From: Tetracentron sinense
Lineage: Eukaryota; Streptophyta; Magnoliopsida; Trochodendrales; Trochodendraceae
Assembly (NCBI GenBank): GCA_015143295.1
Contig: CM026573.1
Location: 6,002,434-6,066,433 of the forward strand
Length of the DNA stretch: 64,000 bases
Reading direction: 5' to 3'
In this document: piece by piece, positions 43,183 through 55,130 of the stretch
How positions within the stretch are numbered: the stretch's first letter is position 1
Layout of the letters: each line of letters opens with the position of its first letter
Program-made: the position numbers and the translations under genes
The notes under the pieces: model-generated
The model's database searches: none
Seen by the model: only the letters and a program-made list of their open reading frames with translations
Told to the model about the DNA's origin: nothing

Positions 43183-46100
43183 CTAATGAACATCGTCGGA
43201 ACATCGTGATGGGGTAGACATGAGTCTGGAAAGCTTCCTATTACACAATTCAAATCGTATCAGAGAATCACTGGAGGCATTATCGGATATTCTGTTCATC
43301 GGCAATCCCATCTGCATTGCCAGCTCCTCCGCCTCTTCCTCTCTCCTAATCACACAGTCAAAGCAAACGTATCTTCCAGAAGCTGTGTTGCTCATCGCCT
43401 CGTACACGCACGCGTGTGCCTCCGCCACTCTACTTACATCAACAGTGGCTAGCAATCCATCTGCATACATCTCTTGTGCTCCTGCATATATATCAGTGTA
43501 GGGAATTACTGGTAATTAGCTTAACCAGTTGATGATCATGTGCTTATAAAGCTGGTTTGTCAGTTAATCAAGGAGTAATGAACAATAAAATAAAGATGAT
43601 ACGAATTACTAGGGTTCATCGTGACTGTACACCAGGTTCAACTCCGCTGCGGGTTACGAATGTCAATTTCATAATTTTACGTCATTGTACTGGATGAAAT
43701 ATATATACTCACACATGAATGACTAGTATTCTGGTTCATAGTCAAATTGGACTATACAACAGGCTCAACTCAACTCCACTGGGTTATGTAATGTCAATTT
43801 CATAATTTTATGTCATTGTACAGTGTATATATATACAATATATGCGCGTTATGATTTGGTTTTTTTCATTACAATGAAAACAAGAGAAAATGAGAGAGGA
43901 GAGAATTACAACCCATTTTTCACAAGAAAGTCGTGAAAGAATGTCTCTATAATCGTAGATGTAGGCACCTTGCCGAATCATGTAAATATGTGTGTGTATC
44001 TTTGCTATTTTTGTTTCTATATTTTGTTATTTTCTATAAATGGTATATTAAGATAGAACAAAGTTACATGATTAAGCTTTGTACACAAATCAAAAAAAAA
44101 AGGATAACACCAGTTACATGAAAAGATGAGGAGTTAAAAGGGATAAGATAATACCTTTCAGGTAGGCAATGGATGCGGTGGGATTTCTACGACAAAATTC
44201 AGGCCCGGTAACAAGTGCCGGGCAGATTGTTGCCAGCTTCACATCCCTCTCTCGAGCCACTGTCCAAGCAGCTTTCTCCGCCATTGTCTTACCCAACGCA
44301 AACCACATCTGCCATCATAAAATAAAACCATTTATAGCATACTTATTTTGTGTACACTAAAAAATGCGACTTCACAATCAATGATTAATGATGGCTGATG
44401 GGTGGTTTCTTTAGAATAGGCAATAATGAGACAACTATTTTAGTAAATGATACAGAGAAAGGTAATGACATTGATCCGCAAGAACTTAGCAAACTCTTGA
44501 AATAGCTGAAGCGAACTTGAAGAGAGATGAATGCAATTAGAGATGAACAATGGAGGCGGGTCTGGTTCTTAGATGAGCTAAGATCTTCTGGAAAAAAATA
44601 AATTAAACACTAAAAATGAAATCCAATATAAGAGGAAAACTACCTTCTTGTGTCTGCAAAGAGATTCGTCGCTCCAACAATTATGATCGAGAATGGGAGG
44701 AAGATCATTGAGGGTGTTGTCACGCCAAATGCAGGCCAAGAGAGACGACGTGAACACGCATTTTGCAACTGAGGGAGTCCTTGCACAAGCCTCCATCACA
44801 TTCTCACTTGCCGTCACCTCTATCTCTGCCATGAATTTCTAACAGAGAGGAAGCAATAAAAGAAGGAAAACAGGTTATAGACAATTGAGTTGAGGCCCAT
44901 TGATACAGATACATGATGTAATTGTTATTGACTTGGGATCCTCTTTGGTATTTGCTGGCGAGGAGACCTCCAACACTACTTGGAACTAGCCACCTACCTT
45001 TCTACACACGCATATAAGGTCTGTGCATGCAAATTTATACCTCGATTAGCGTGAAGGGGGTTATGTGGCGCGTGTTGGAAAAAATTGATATAGAGCACTA
45101 TAAATCAAATAAAAATTATACAGAATAATACTTGAATTATTGAGTATAATAAATTGAAAACAAGGGTAAAACACTTATCAAAATGGAGAGAGAGCACGTG
45201 TTGAACACGTTGTCCTTAAGGTGATTGACACCCATGTTCTGGTGCTTACAGGTCTCTGGTGGACACCCCATGATTCAACAGTCTCAATACGTTGATAGAG
45301 AGCACTCACTCACCGGCGGTCAAAGCGAACTCAACATCATCAGAAATAAAAATCCCAAAACAAAAAGAAAGAAGAATATAAAATTATGCAGAACTCTTTT
45401 GCCTTGTCTTTCCCTCAGGAAGAGGATGGCTATAGGAAAAAAATCTCAAGGACTTGTAGGCATAAATAACTCTCCATAACTCTTTCTAAAACCGTTCGGT
45501 TTAATAGGAAGGTTAGAATATGAAAGTGCTTTAAGAGTAAAAAAAAATTTTGTTATAAAAATTGCAAAATCTGCAACAGTGCGTTCCGAGTGGGTGCACT
45601 ACAAAACTACATTCCTGTAACGGCGGTTTCCAATAACCGCAGTAGAATGTCATTTGTAAAGGTGGTTTATTATAATTGCAATAGAAGCATGGTTGCCGCC
45701 TCTTTGTAATGGCGGTGTATTAATAATAGCCGCAACTGTATTGTTTACAACGGTGGTTTTCAGTAATCCGTCGTTGTAATATAGTATATAACGGCGGTTA
45801 TTAACAAACCGCTATGGAAAAGAGTTTCCTTCACCATTTTGGATTCCTGCTTTTGCCAATTACCGCTTTGATTCTAGCAGCAGTTTGTTTAATAACCGTG
45901 GTTAGAAACGTTAATAGTAATTGCGGTTATAAAATTACCGCGGTTATAACTGATTTGTAATGGCAGTATTAGAAACTGCCATTACAAATTTTTAATTAGG
46001 ACCCCGATAGTTTCCTCTCATTTCAATTTGCTTGATCGCGATTTTCTCTGCTCCCCTCTCCTTCTCTTTGTTCTTTGCTCCCCTCCCAGGCAACATCTCC

Positions 46101-49100
46101 ACGGGCATCTCCCCTCTGCGCCTGCTCTCTCCCTCTCCGGTCACCCTCTCCGACAACTTCGGTAAGTTCTCTCTCTCTCTCTCTACTCTAACTCTGTTTG
46201 CATGTCAATGTATGCATGTCTCTGGCCAACTCAGCACGATCAATCCGGCCAGCACAACAACCCCCCACGACAATCTTCTTCTCCGCATTTCCTTCACGGT
46301 AACAGGTGAAATCATCTCTTCTATTTTTTATACATAATCTAAAATTAGTTAGGATTATCTTAGAATTTTTTCTAGGGTTGTTTTAATTATATAAAATTCA
46401 TTCTAAGTTTAAGAGTGGTTTTAGTTTTTAATTAGATTAATTCCTAGGTTAATTTTGATAAAAATTCTGGGTTCTTGTTCAAATTAGACTAGTTCTAGAT
46501 TATTTTGAATGTATTCTAATTAGATAATATGTGAGAGTTTAGGGTTTGATTCATTTTTTTTAGGTTTCTTTAACTAGTTTAAAATCTGTTTTTAGGTATA
46601 ATTTAGATTAGTTTTTGTTAAAATAAATATGTTCAAGGTTAAATTTCATTTAGAATTTGTGTTAGTTCTAATCTAGGAAGCACGGGTACGGCGATACTTA
46701 GATACGACAGAAATTATGAAAAACAGCTAAGTTTTACCTTAGAGTGTCGTATCTGATATGACGATACGGGTACGTTTCCATTTTCAAAGTATCCGTGCTT
46801 CCTAGGTTCTAATCCTTTGTTAGTTTTAGGTTATCTTGTAAATATAATTTAGGTCTCTCGGTGTCCAAATCGGGCAAACGACCTCGGATTCCCTCGAAAT
46901 CAATTCTAACACTTAAGTTATATTGAAATACACGCGTTAAAAGAAATGGTATCAAAATCCAAGCCTCAGTTAGGATTTGGTAGAAGGTTGTAGATTTAGG
47001 CCAAAATATACCTAAGAAGTTGGAATTCGGGCCTCTCGGTGCCCAAATCGAACAAACGATATCGGATTCCCTCGAAACCAATTCCAATACTTAGAATATA
47101 TTGAAATACACGCGTTATAAGAAACGGCATCGAAATCCGAGCCCCCGATTAGGATTTGGTGCACACAGTTAGGTTTAGGCCTAACGATACTTGAAAACTA
47201 TGGATTTCAGGCCTCTCGGAGCCCAAATAGGGCAAACGGCCTTGGATTGCATCGAAACCAATTCCTGCACTTAAGTTGGGTCGAAATACATGCATTAGAA
47301 GAAACAACATCAAAATTCGAGCCCCGGTTTGGATTTTGTGCGCATTTGTAGGTTTAGGCCTGAGTATACTTGGAAAGTATGGATTTCGGGTCTCTCAGTG
47401 CCCAAATCGGGTAAACGACCTCGGATTGCAACGAAACCAATTCCAACACTTAGGATATATTGATATACACGAGTTACAAGAAACGATATCATAATCTGTG
47501 CCCCGGTTAGGATTTGGTGCGCTTTTGTAGGTTTAGGCCTAACTATACTTGAAAACTATGGATTTTGAGCCTCTCGGTGCCCAAATCGAGCAAACGGCCT
47601 CGGATTGCATTGAAACCAATTCTCACACTTAGGTTGGGTCGAAATACATGCGCTAGAAGAAACGACATCAAAATTTGAGCCCCGTTTTGGATTTGGTGCG
47701 CATTTATAGGTTTAGGCTTGAGTATACTTAAAAACTATGGAATTCGGCCTACTCGGTACTCAAATCTGGCAAACGACCTCGGATTGCATCGAAACTAATT
47801 CCAATACTTAGAATATATTGAAATACACACGTTAGAGGAAACTGCATCAAAAACCGAGTCCCAATTATGATTTGGTGCACATAGTTAGGTTTGGGCTAAT
47901 GAACTAAACTTTTATGTGTTAAACTCAATAAGTATGAAATATCTAAGATTAGTTTTTTTATTTTCATAATAGTGATAAAATATTTTAATAATAAATTGCA
48001 TTTTCTTAATTTTGTAGGAGGGAATCGACAGCACACATCTGTCAGCTTTTGGAGCAGCAAGAGCGACCCAGTCCGAGGGAGCTGCTAGGCAGCTTTAGCA
48101 TATTTCTTATTTTACTTTTGATACATTTTTATAGGCATGTATATATTACAATTATTATATTTTAGACGGTTTATTATGACATTTTTATGGGCATGAATTT
48201 ATATATTGATGGATTATATTTTGGTGTTCAGAAATTGTGTAGATTATTTGAATTTATTTTATATTGCTCACAGGTAGAATTAATACAGGTAAAAAAATTT
48301 AATAATTTTTTTTTTTTTTAATTTCTAATTAATTGAGGCGGTTTTAAACCATCGTTAAAAAATTTAATAAATTTCTAATTAATTGCAGCGGCGGTTTTGA
48401 ACCGCCGTTACAAACCTTAAATTTTGTATTGGTGGTGGCGGTCTCTTCACCAGCACCAATTGGAGAAGATCTCAAGTACATATATAATATATCTATGTAT
48501 TGATGTATAATCTACCTAACTATAAGTAGTCAACTCCATTGTCGATTGAAGAACACGTGACGTGTGTTTTTCAAATTCGGTCGTCGAATTTTAATGTGGG
48601 TTCGTCGAACTTTAATGTGGGTTCTTTGATAGACAAGTGATAAAAATTTGCCTAATTGGAATTTTAGACAATTCAATAAGATGCTAGTTTGGTATTATTA
48701 ACCTCACAGTTCACTAGGCCTTATCTAAGCAATAGAAATCATTGATTTTCTGACTCTCAATGGGATGGTATAAAAACATTTGAACCCACTGAATTGTTAT
48801 CACGTGTCTCCCAAGAAATCCACTGCATCCAATCAACATGTGCCATGTATGCAAATGAATTCAATTGCAATTGTGGATGCCTGAGCGCTTGGCTCGGGCA
48901 TTTACCAGTAGGCCTACCCTAATCAAAGGGTACCTGGCCTGACATAGCCCCTCCAAACCCGTCAAAGCCCGGCCCTTGGGCTGGGTAGGGCCCAAAACCA
49001 AGAAGCCCTTCTTCCATAGGGGCCGGCTAGGGCTGACCCCTTCCAGGCTCGACCCGCCCTTCCCTCTTTAAGAATACTTAATTTATGTCCTAAAATTACT

Positions 49101-52100
49101 AATATAACCTCATTAATGATATTAACATGTGATATATTCATAACCAAACCTTATATACTAATTTTTCTCGAAAGTCATCACAAAATTTTTCACGAGTTTA
49201 ATATGTTGTATAATTGTATCACCTATTTGAATGGTTTTCTTGAACAAAATCTCGCTCTCTTCCGGCCCTTTGGCTCAACTCGGCTTGACCTATTCTGGCC
49301 CTAGCCCTTGAGGGCAAGGCTAGGGCCCAATCAACCCCAACCCTTGAACCCTTGAACCCTTGAAGAGCTAGGACTGGGCTAGGGCCTTACTCTTATAGGG
49401 AGGGATACGGCTAGAGTTAACCCCGGCCCTGCCCCTGCCCCTGCCCCTGCCCCTACCCCGGCCCTTTGACAGCCCTATCTACAAGAGCTAATCTTTTCTC
49501 TATTGACTCACACCAGCGACTCCACCTCGAGTGGTGAGGTGTGCCCCTTTTGGAGATCAAGTCTCTTAGATGTGACAAGTAGGAGGTTGACCCACTTATC
49601 AGTTATTAACCCACTAATGTCCCCTCACCCACTAATCTTAAACTATTAACCCTAGATAATTTTTAAGAAAAAACCAAAGAACCAATTAGTACAAGGGGAG
49701 TGGGGTGAGGCCTATCCCATTGCTGACGCAAGAAGGCAGCTTTCAAAGTCTAGTTTCGTCCAGCTACGGTGATCCCGTGTCTAATCTTAAGAATAATAAT
49801 AAGAATATTAATAATCACCTCTCAGTAATGACTTAGGATCTTTACCCGTAGGTGCTGGCGAGGTGACCACCAGCACCACTCAGAAGGTGCCGCCTACTTT
49901 CTTTACATGCCGCCCAAGTCTGTACAAGGGATGGCAAAGGGCCAGGGTTTGGGCCGGAGCGCCCTCAGCCCTACCTTGCCATTAATGGCAAGTCTCCTAC
50001 CCGTGCCCATCTACCCGGGTCGGGAGGGGGCGGTTCCAATTTATCAAAATCCTTCTTAAACCGACCATGTCCCTCCTCGTTAAGGGATGGCTGAATTCAA
50101 TATTTCATATTATAAGTAACATATTGGTTTATTTAAAGGTAAAATAATAATTTTAAATTATAAACGGGATAGGCGGCTTAAATTCATCCTCAACTCGAAC
50201 CCGACTCGGGTTTAACCCTTCATTCCCAAACCCCCCCCACCCCATTTAAAAACTCTCCAAAACAGTCCTAATAGGGTCGGGGCAGGTTACGTGATTAACA
50301 AGGCCCGTCCCTATTCTGTACACACAAATCTATGTCTTGATTAGTATGCAATAGGTTATGTGGCGCTTTATGAGTGGGTACTGGCGGCCTCCTTGCCAGC
50401 ACCGACGGAGAAGATCACAAGTCCTCGATGATTTACTGTCCCAACTTTTGTGGCACGTATTCTCTTTTTTTAATTTTCTTCATCAAATTTAAATTTTTAG
50501 GAAAAAAAAATTAACCTTAAGAGTTAAAATTTATTAACCATAGTTTAAAGAGGCTTTGTAAAGATCAGGAGGAAAAGCCCCTTCTTGGCAGAGGAGATGA
50601 TTATTACTATTTCCTCATTACATTTCCAAAAAAAATTACTGTTAATCCGTGCCTCAATCCTTTGTTTTTGGTAGAAGTCAAAGTCAATATACCACTCTTT
50701 TTTCTTTCTTTTTGGACCAGTAGTGAGTATTTAAGAGAAGAGCATGGACCAATGAGGTCTAATCTTTGGATTTTAAAATTAATTTCTCAGGTACATTAAC
50801 TATTTCCCTTTTATAATTGCCCAATCAAGGGCACGACCTGTGGAGTGAAAGTTAGCAATGGTTTATTTATACTTTAAAGGCCAACTGGTTCTGACTGCTG
50901 ACAAAAGCAAAAATCAAAATTTGGACTTTGCTAAGAGTACATAAGGGCCGAGACAACCGAGAGAGCACGAAATTTCAGGTGTGCCTCACCTACAATCTAA
51001 AGCATTTCCCGTGTGCCCCACTTAAAATCCTGTGCACGGATCCACGGTGGCTTTTTGCATATCAGAAATGCATACTAACTTTTTTATTAAAAAAAAATAA
51101 TTTATTATTAAAAAAAATTAACTTAAATCAAAATAATTCAAAATATATGTTAATTGGGGTTATTTTGAGAATTTTAAAATATATCCTAACCCCTCAATGT
51201 GTTGTAAAAATAATCAGAATAACCCCACATTGACATTAACCCAAGTCGTTAGCAATATGTTAAGTTCCAGTTTCTGCTACCCTACTCCCAAGCTTTTTTT
51301 TTTTTTTTTTTTTATTATTGGTTAAGCCAAGCATTTCTTATAATGTTAAAAACTTTTAAACCAGAGTTAAGGGACACGTGTTAGAAAACAAAGAGACGTT
51401 ATCTCTGGCTTCTGCCAGAGATAATCCCGTGTGTTCCCGAAGACGATCAATAACTCTAAAGAAATAGCGCGGCCTCCGGTGCAAGTTAGCGAGCACGGGA
51501 ACAGCAATCTACAAAGCGAGCGAAGAGACTTACTGAATAGCCGGAGACGCCGCCAGGATCAACGAACGCCGAGGTGTGAAATACGCCACGGCAGCCATTA
51601 AAGGCTTCGCATAAGCTTTCTACATCCGTGAGCTTCGCCATCACCGCCCAAACCCTCCTCTCCTCGTCGATTTCCATACTCTCCCCAAAGATCTCCATCT
51701 CTCTCAACTTCTCCAAATCTTCTGTAAATTCAGGAAAAAAATAATAATTTTTTGCTTCAAATCTTCTGTAAATTCAGGGAAAAAATAATATTTTTTCTGT
51801 GTAGATCTAAGGGTGACGTAATCAACAGGAAGACGACATCGAAGCTCTTACCCTCTTTTTCTTTCTTTAATATATATATTGAATATTTGAAGATTACCTT
51901 CGTTATCAATGATGATTCGAACAGAGTAGCCACGATCCAAGAGGCGGTTCACGATAGCGAGACCTAAGAAGGAAATACCACTGGTGACGCACACCAATCT
52001 AGCTTCTTTGTCTTCATCTTCGCTTCCAGTAACTGTGCGGACAAATTTTGTTTCTTCTTCCTCCTTGCCTTTTCCTCTTCTGTGCACACCGGCGCACTCT

Positions 52101-52165
52101 AGCAACATCCGACGGGATTCCTCTATCTCGGCCTTCAAGCTCTCATCCGTCCGTACAATCCCCAT
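43183..52165 (-). CDS. SNL6: SNL6-type cinnamoyl-CoA-reductase-like protein, five exons
   Basis: Exons on the minus strand: 51898-52165, 51534-51721, 44644-44838, 44155-44308, 43183-43481. All junctions are GT-AG, the phases fit, and the sum is 1104 nt (367 aa plus stop). The N-terminus [16 protein letters not shown]...CAGVHRRG and the [12 protein letters not shown] nucleotide-binding loop match the SNL6 group of NAD(P)-dependent reductase-like proteins, related to cinnamoyl-CoA reductase; a rice member is linked to lignin and disease resistance. [43 protein letters not shown] and [11 protein letters not shown] follow in order. The usual catalytic Tyr of YxxxK is Phe here (FALGK). The earlier in-frame ATG at 52231 is rejected because the family starts at MGIVRT. 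Intron 2 (44839-51533) is 6.7 kb and full of transposons. The gene appears intact. Confidence 0.92.
46674..46805. mobile_element. Mutator-type MITE, TSD GTTCTAATC
   Basis: TAGGAAGCACGG and CCGTGCTTCCTAG form the ends. The 9-bp GTTCTAATC is duplicated at 46665-46673 and 46806-46814. It is 132 bp, nested in the CACTA element just before the tandem array. Confidence 0.85.
46840..47900. repeat. Tandem array, 179-bp period, about six units
   Basis: The word CTCTCGGTGCCCAAATCG (with variants) starts at 46855, 47033, 47213, 47392, 47571 and 47750, with spacings of 178-180. Each unit also has GGATT(C/G)C(C/A)TCGAAACCAATTC, GAAATACA(C/T)GCG and GGTTTAGGCC. Units differ at roughly 10-20% of positions by eye. 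No coding. Confidence 0.95.
48915..49477. mobile_element. hAT-like MITE, GGGC-rich
   Basis: TACCCTAATCAAAGGG at the left is partly mirrored by CCCTTTGACAGCCCTA at the right. The interior is rich in GGCCC and AAGGGC words and contains a CCCCTG hexamer run at 49430-49460. No target duplication was found. Confidence 0.45.
49832..50421. mobile_element. Long-TIR MITE, copy B, with a nested hAT MITE
   Basis: CTTAGGATCTTTACCC...GGTGCTGGCGAGG at the left is mirrored by CCTTGCCAGCACCGACGG...GATCACAAG at the right over about 45 bp. Same family as 44932-48476. It is split by 49927-50314. Lies in intron 2 of the SNL6-like gene. Confidence 0.7.
49927..50314. mobile_element. hAT MITE nested in copy B, TSD TCTGTACA
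   Basis: AGGGATGGCAAAGGGCC and AAGGCCCGTCCCTAT form the ends. TCTGTACA is duplicated exactly at 49919-49926 and 50315-50322. It is 388 bp and non-coding. Confidence 0.85.
50422..51533. other. Remaining part of SNL6 intron 2
   Basis: No gene seen. There is a T-run at about 51294-51313. A short foldback terminus (TTATCTCTGGCTTCTGCCAGAGATAA) lies at 51401-51426, and an arm TTTAAACCAGAGTTAAGGGACACGTG at 51355-51380. Confidence 0.5.
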
Positions 52166-52724
52166 TTCTTCTGAGAGAGAGAATTCTTCCTCTTTTTCTA
52201 TTTCTGCTCCTGTTTTGCTCCAAAGTAACACTAGAGAAGTGTTTATATCATATAAATGAGAACCTGTTAGATTTTAGAGAGAGATGTCGCGATCATGCAA
52301 GAAGGGCCGCCTAATCGGCTCAATTTCGTTCGTTTAGCGGCTCGGCTTGAATCTATCACCTTTGTACTGTACATGGGATCAACGGCAATTGATCACTGAA
52401 AATATCGGCTCGGCTAGAATCGGCGGCTCAGTCAAAGGCCCAGTTTGCGATCGTTCAACGCCGCATGACCGGAACTTTCGCTCGAGGAGTGCTAACCACA
52501 GACACATCATGTTAATTTTTTCGGTTTAAATACAAAGAGGAGCTCTGCTTCACCACGGAACGGAGCTCCTCTTTTTAATCTATTCGGTGGCATATGCTTA
52601 AATATGGTGTGTTGTAAAATTACCTCCACCTCCTTTCAAAATTACAAACATGCCACACTTATTGTGCAAGAAGGGGAGCTCCTGGGGGGGTATCAACGAG
52701 CCGAGCTGGGCACTGCTCCCACGG
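52166..52724. promoter_or_regulatory. Upstream region of the SNL6-like gene
   Basis: This is the promoter side of the minus-strand gene. The leader next to the start is GA/CT-rich (CTGAGAGAGAGAATTC, 52170-52190). A small hairpin (AGAGGAGCTC...GAGCTCCTCTTT) lies at 52539-52577. No certain TATA box is called. Confidence 0.4.
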
Positions 52725-53092
52725 ACAGTGAAATATGATAGCTGTATCTAGTATCTAAATTATTCAATTATTTTTTTAAAATGTTTTAAAATTATAAAAT
52801 AATATTAAAAAAAAATAAATCTATATAGATTTTTATTTAAAGAATATATTTTAAAGGTTATATTAGTTTTATAATTTTAAAATATATTATTTATACATAT
52901 TTTTTATAATATGGTCGGATATTTATCAAATCGAATATATATCAAATCGGATATACCAGTATCCCAATTAGTATTTGATTATAAATGATAAGTAAAATTA
53001 CTATTTAAATTCGCTCCACCAGATACCTATTCAGATAATTATCCGACTAAATGGATTCGGATACGGATAATATCCACATCCGTTTATGGGTA
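52725..53092. mobile_element. hAT MITE family D, diverged copy
   Basis: GGTCGGATATTTATC, TTCGCTCCACCAGATACCTATT and AATATCCACATCCGTTTA align with the right half of the MITE at 29976-30425. The left end is eroded, so the start is approximate. Confidence 0.6.
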
Positions 53093-53680
53093 GTTCAAAG
53101 GCGCAGCCTCCGGAATATTTTTTTTGCATTACCAAATATGTTTTTTAGAGCCAAGTTCATGAGCCATCATGTTTGTTTGTTTCCTGTAGAGACCTCGAAT
53201 CTTTTTCATGTTTTTACTTCATTGTGTTAGGGGTATTATAGTCCTTCTGATGTTTTGATGTTTATTGTATTATATATTTATTTGGTGTGGTGTAAACTAG
53301 GCTTAATCAAACTTGTAACGGAGGGATGTCATATCACACCCTAAACTTTAGGAAGCTCTAGTTTTGGCACCGTTTACTGGAATTGAGTGATTCTTGAACC
53401 ATTAGAAAGGTGTTAGAACCCTCTTCGAAGTTCATGTTTAATGTTTTTCCCTATTTTGAGTTTAAGCCAAGTCAATGTTGGGTTTTATCTAATGGAATTA
53501 CAGATCAGTCAACTTTGGAGATAATTTAGTCTATTAATTAAGTGGAAATTAGAAATTTTAAAATGCCAGAAATGTTCGTTTTTGAAAGACGAATCCAACA
53601 CAAGTTGAATCGTCAAAATCCGACAAACGAGTCAAAAGTTATGACCAAAACAGTAAAATAAGTCGAAATAGAGCACCGAT

Positions 53681-53862
53681 CGCTTGGTCAGAAGTAGCAA
53701 TCGATCGGTCCAAAACCGATCGATCGGTATCTATCGACTGGCCCATAATTTTGTATGGGGAAAATTTTCAGAGAGTGTTTTTTTGACCGATCGCCCGGTC
53801 AAGAGCACCGATCGCTCGGTTGAGAACCGATCGATCGGTCATAACCACCGATCGCTCGGTCT
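53681..53862. repeat. GATC palindrome cluster, 5' LTR
   Basis: About seven ACCGATCG(A/C)TCGGT-type sites, two of them perfect 14-bp palindromes. They lie about 70-250 bp upstream of the CTATAAATAG box, where enhancer elements would be expected. Confidence 0.85.
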
Positions 53863-55130
53863 TTCGGGATTTTTACAGAATTTTAGTATGGGCATTTTGG
53901 TCTTTTTGTTCTCAGACCTTGGGGCTATAAATAGGGGGTCCTACTCGAAATATTAAAATACTCTACCTATTTCTAACCTAATTTAGCAAAAGGGAGAGAA
54001 AACCTAGGGTTTGAGGGAGAGGGTTGCTTGGAGAAGAAGGAGGTTGCTAGAAGATTGAGAGGAAAGCTTGAAGATCGTCCTCAAAGCTTCTCCAAATCTC
54101 CTCGGGAGCATTTTGAATCCAATGGAAGGATTCCTAAGGTCAATATACTATCCTAATCAACTTTATTTTAAGGTTTTGTGAATGTTAAGATGCTAGGAAT
54201 GGTAGAAATAGATGTTTGATGCATTTTCCCAAATTTTCTATGAAGTAAGCTAATTATTGATGGAAATGTGGATAAAAATGTGGATTGGATGTGGATGAGA
54301 AATATATGGAGGATGGGAAATGTATGGAGGATGAGATTAATATGTGGATGTGAATAGTGAATTGATTGTATGGATGAATTATGGTTTGATGAATGCTTGA
54401 AAATATAGAGGAGAAATGGATTCATATTATACGTACACAAGGTGTTTGTGAAAATGCTTGAAAGGATAAATGTTATTATACTCTTATGAAATGGTGGTAA
54501 ATTGATTATGAATTGCGATATGAATTATGATAAGATATGTATATGTGAATGGTTTGTTAAGTATGTCTAATTATTTGCATGAAAATTGATAGTCGGGAAG
54601 GTAAGAACTTAGGGGAACATCTGTCAAACCGAGAATTCTCTAACTATATGGTATGAGACAGTATAGTGGAGTTTCTATGGTGGGAGATCGGAATCTAAGC
54701 AATTACCAACTCGAATGTTAATTTCGACACTTAAGCACATATGCACGTGTATGTTAAGATAAGTGTCTCACAAGTCACACATGTGGACCACAAGCATGAG
54801 CATGGCATACGTATGACATTCTGAATAAGCATAAGCATGGCATGGTCCGTATCCGCCAAGAACGGCATGTCAATTACATTTGATTCATAGGCATGGTCCG
54901 TATCCGTCAAGAACGGCATGTCACATCATTGTATGATCTGAATAAGTGCATAAGCATAAGCATCTCACAAGCACGTGGTCTCATAAGCATAAGCAACTCA
55001 TAAGTGTATCGTCTTCCAAGTCTAAGATTCTCACAAGTACATGAGTCAAGGTGATGATATGATGTATATGCGTACACGTTCTTCCGCACTCTGATTATGT
55101 TATTATGTTATTGGATATGTTTCTGATTAA

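Larger units (their letters stand above)
45597..48431. mobile_element. CACTA (En/Spm) element, non-autonomous, TSD GTG
   Basis: It begins CACTACAAAA and ends TTTTGTATTG (one change from TTTTGTAGTG), flanked by GTG at 45594-45596 and 48432-48434. Subterminal TGTAACGGCGGTTT and AACCGCCGTTACA repeats occur at both ends (45615-46000, 48330-48410). No transposase was found. The interior has a CT-rich exon-like part, a 179-bp tandem array and a nested MITE. It is 2835 bp, inside intron 2 of the SNL6-like gene. Confidence 0.85.
44932..48476. mobile_element. Long-TIR MITE, copy A, split by the CACTA element
   Basis: CTTGGGATCC...TTGCTGGCGAGGAGACC at the left is mirrored by GGTCTCTTCACCAGCACC...GATCTCAAG at the right. 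The CACTA element 45597-48431 sits inside it. A second copy is at 49832-50421. It lies in intron 2 of the SNL6-like gene. Confidence 0.65.

Noticed and set aside
46032..46337. 101-codon CT-rich frame in the CACTA element
   Set aside because: It crosses a clear GTAAGT donor and is low complexity; treated as a possible captured exon, not as a gene.
52166..52231. Earlier in-frame ATG for the SNL6-like gene
   Set aside because: The upstream residues do not resemble the family, whose proteins start with the MGIVRT-type sequence at 52165.
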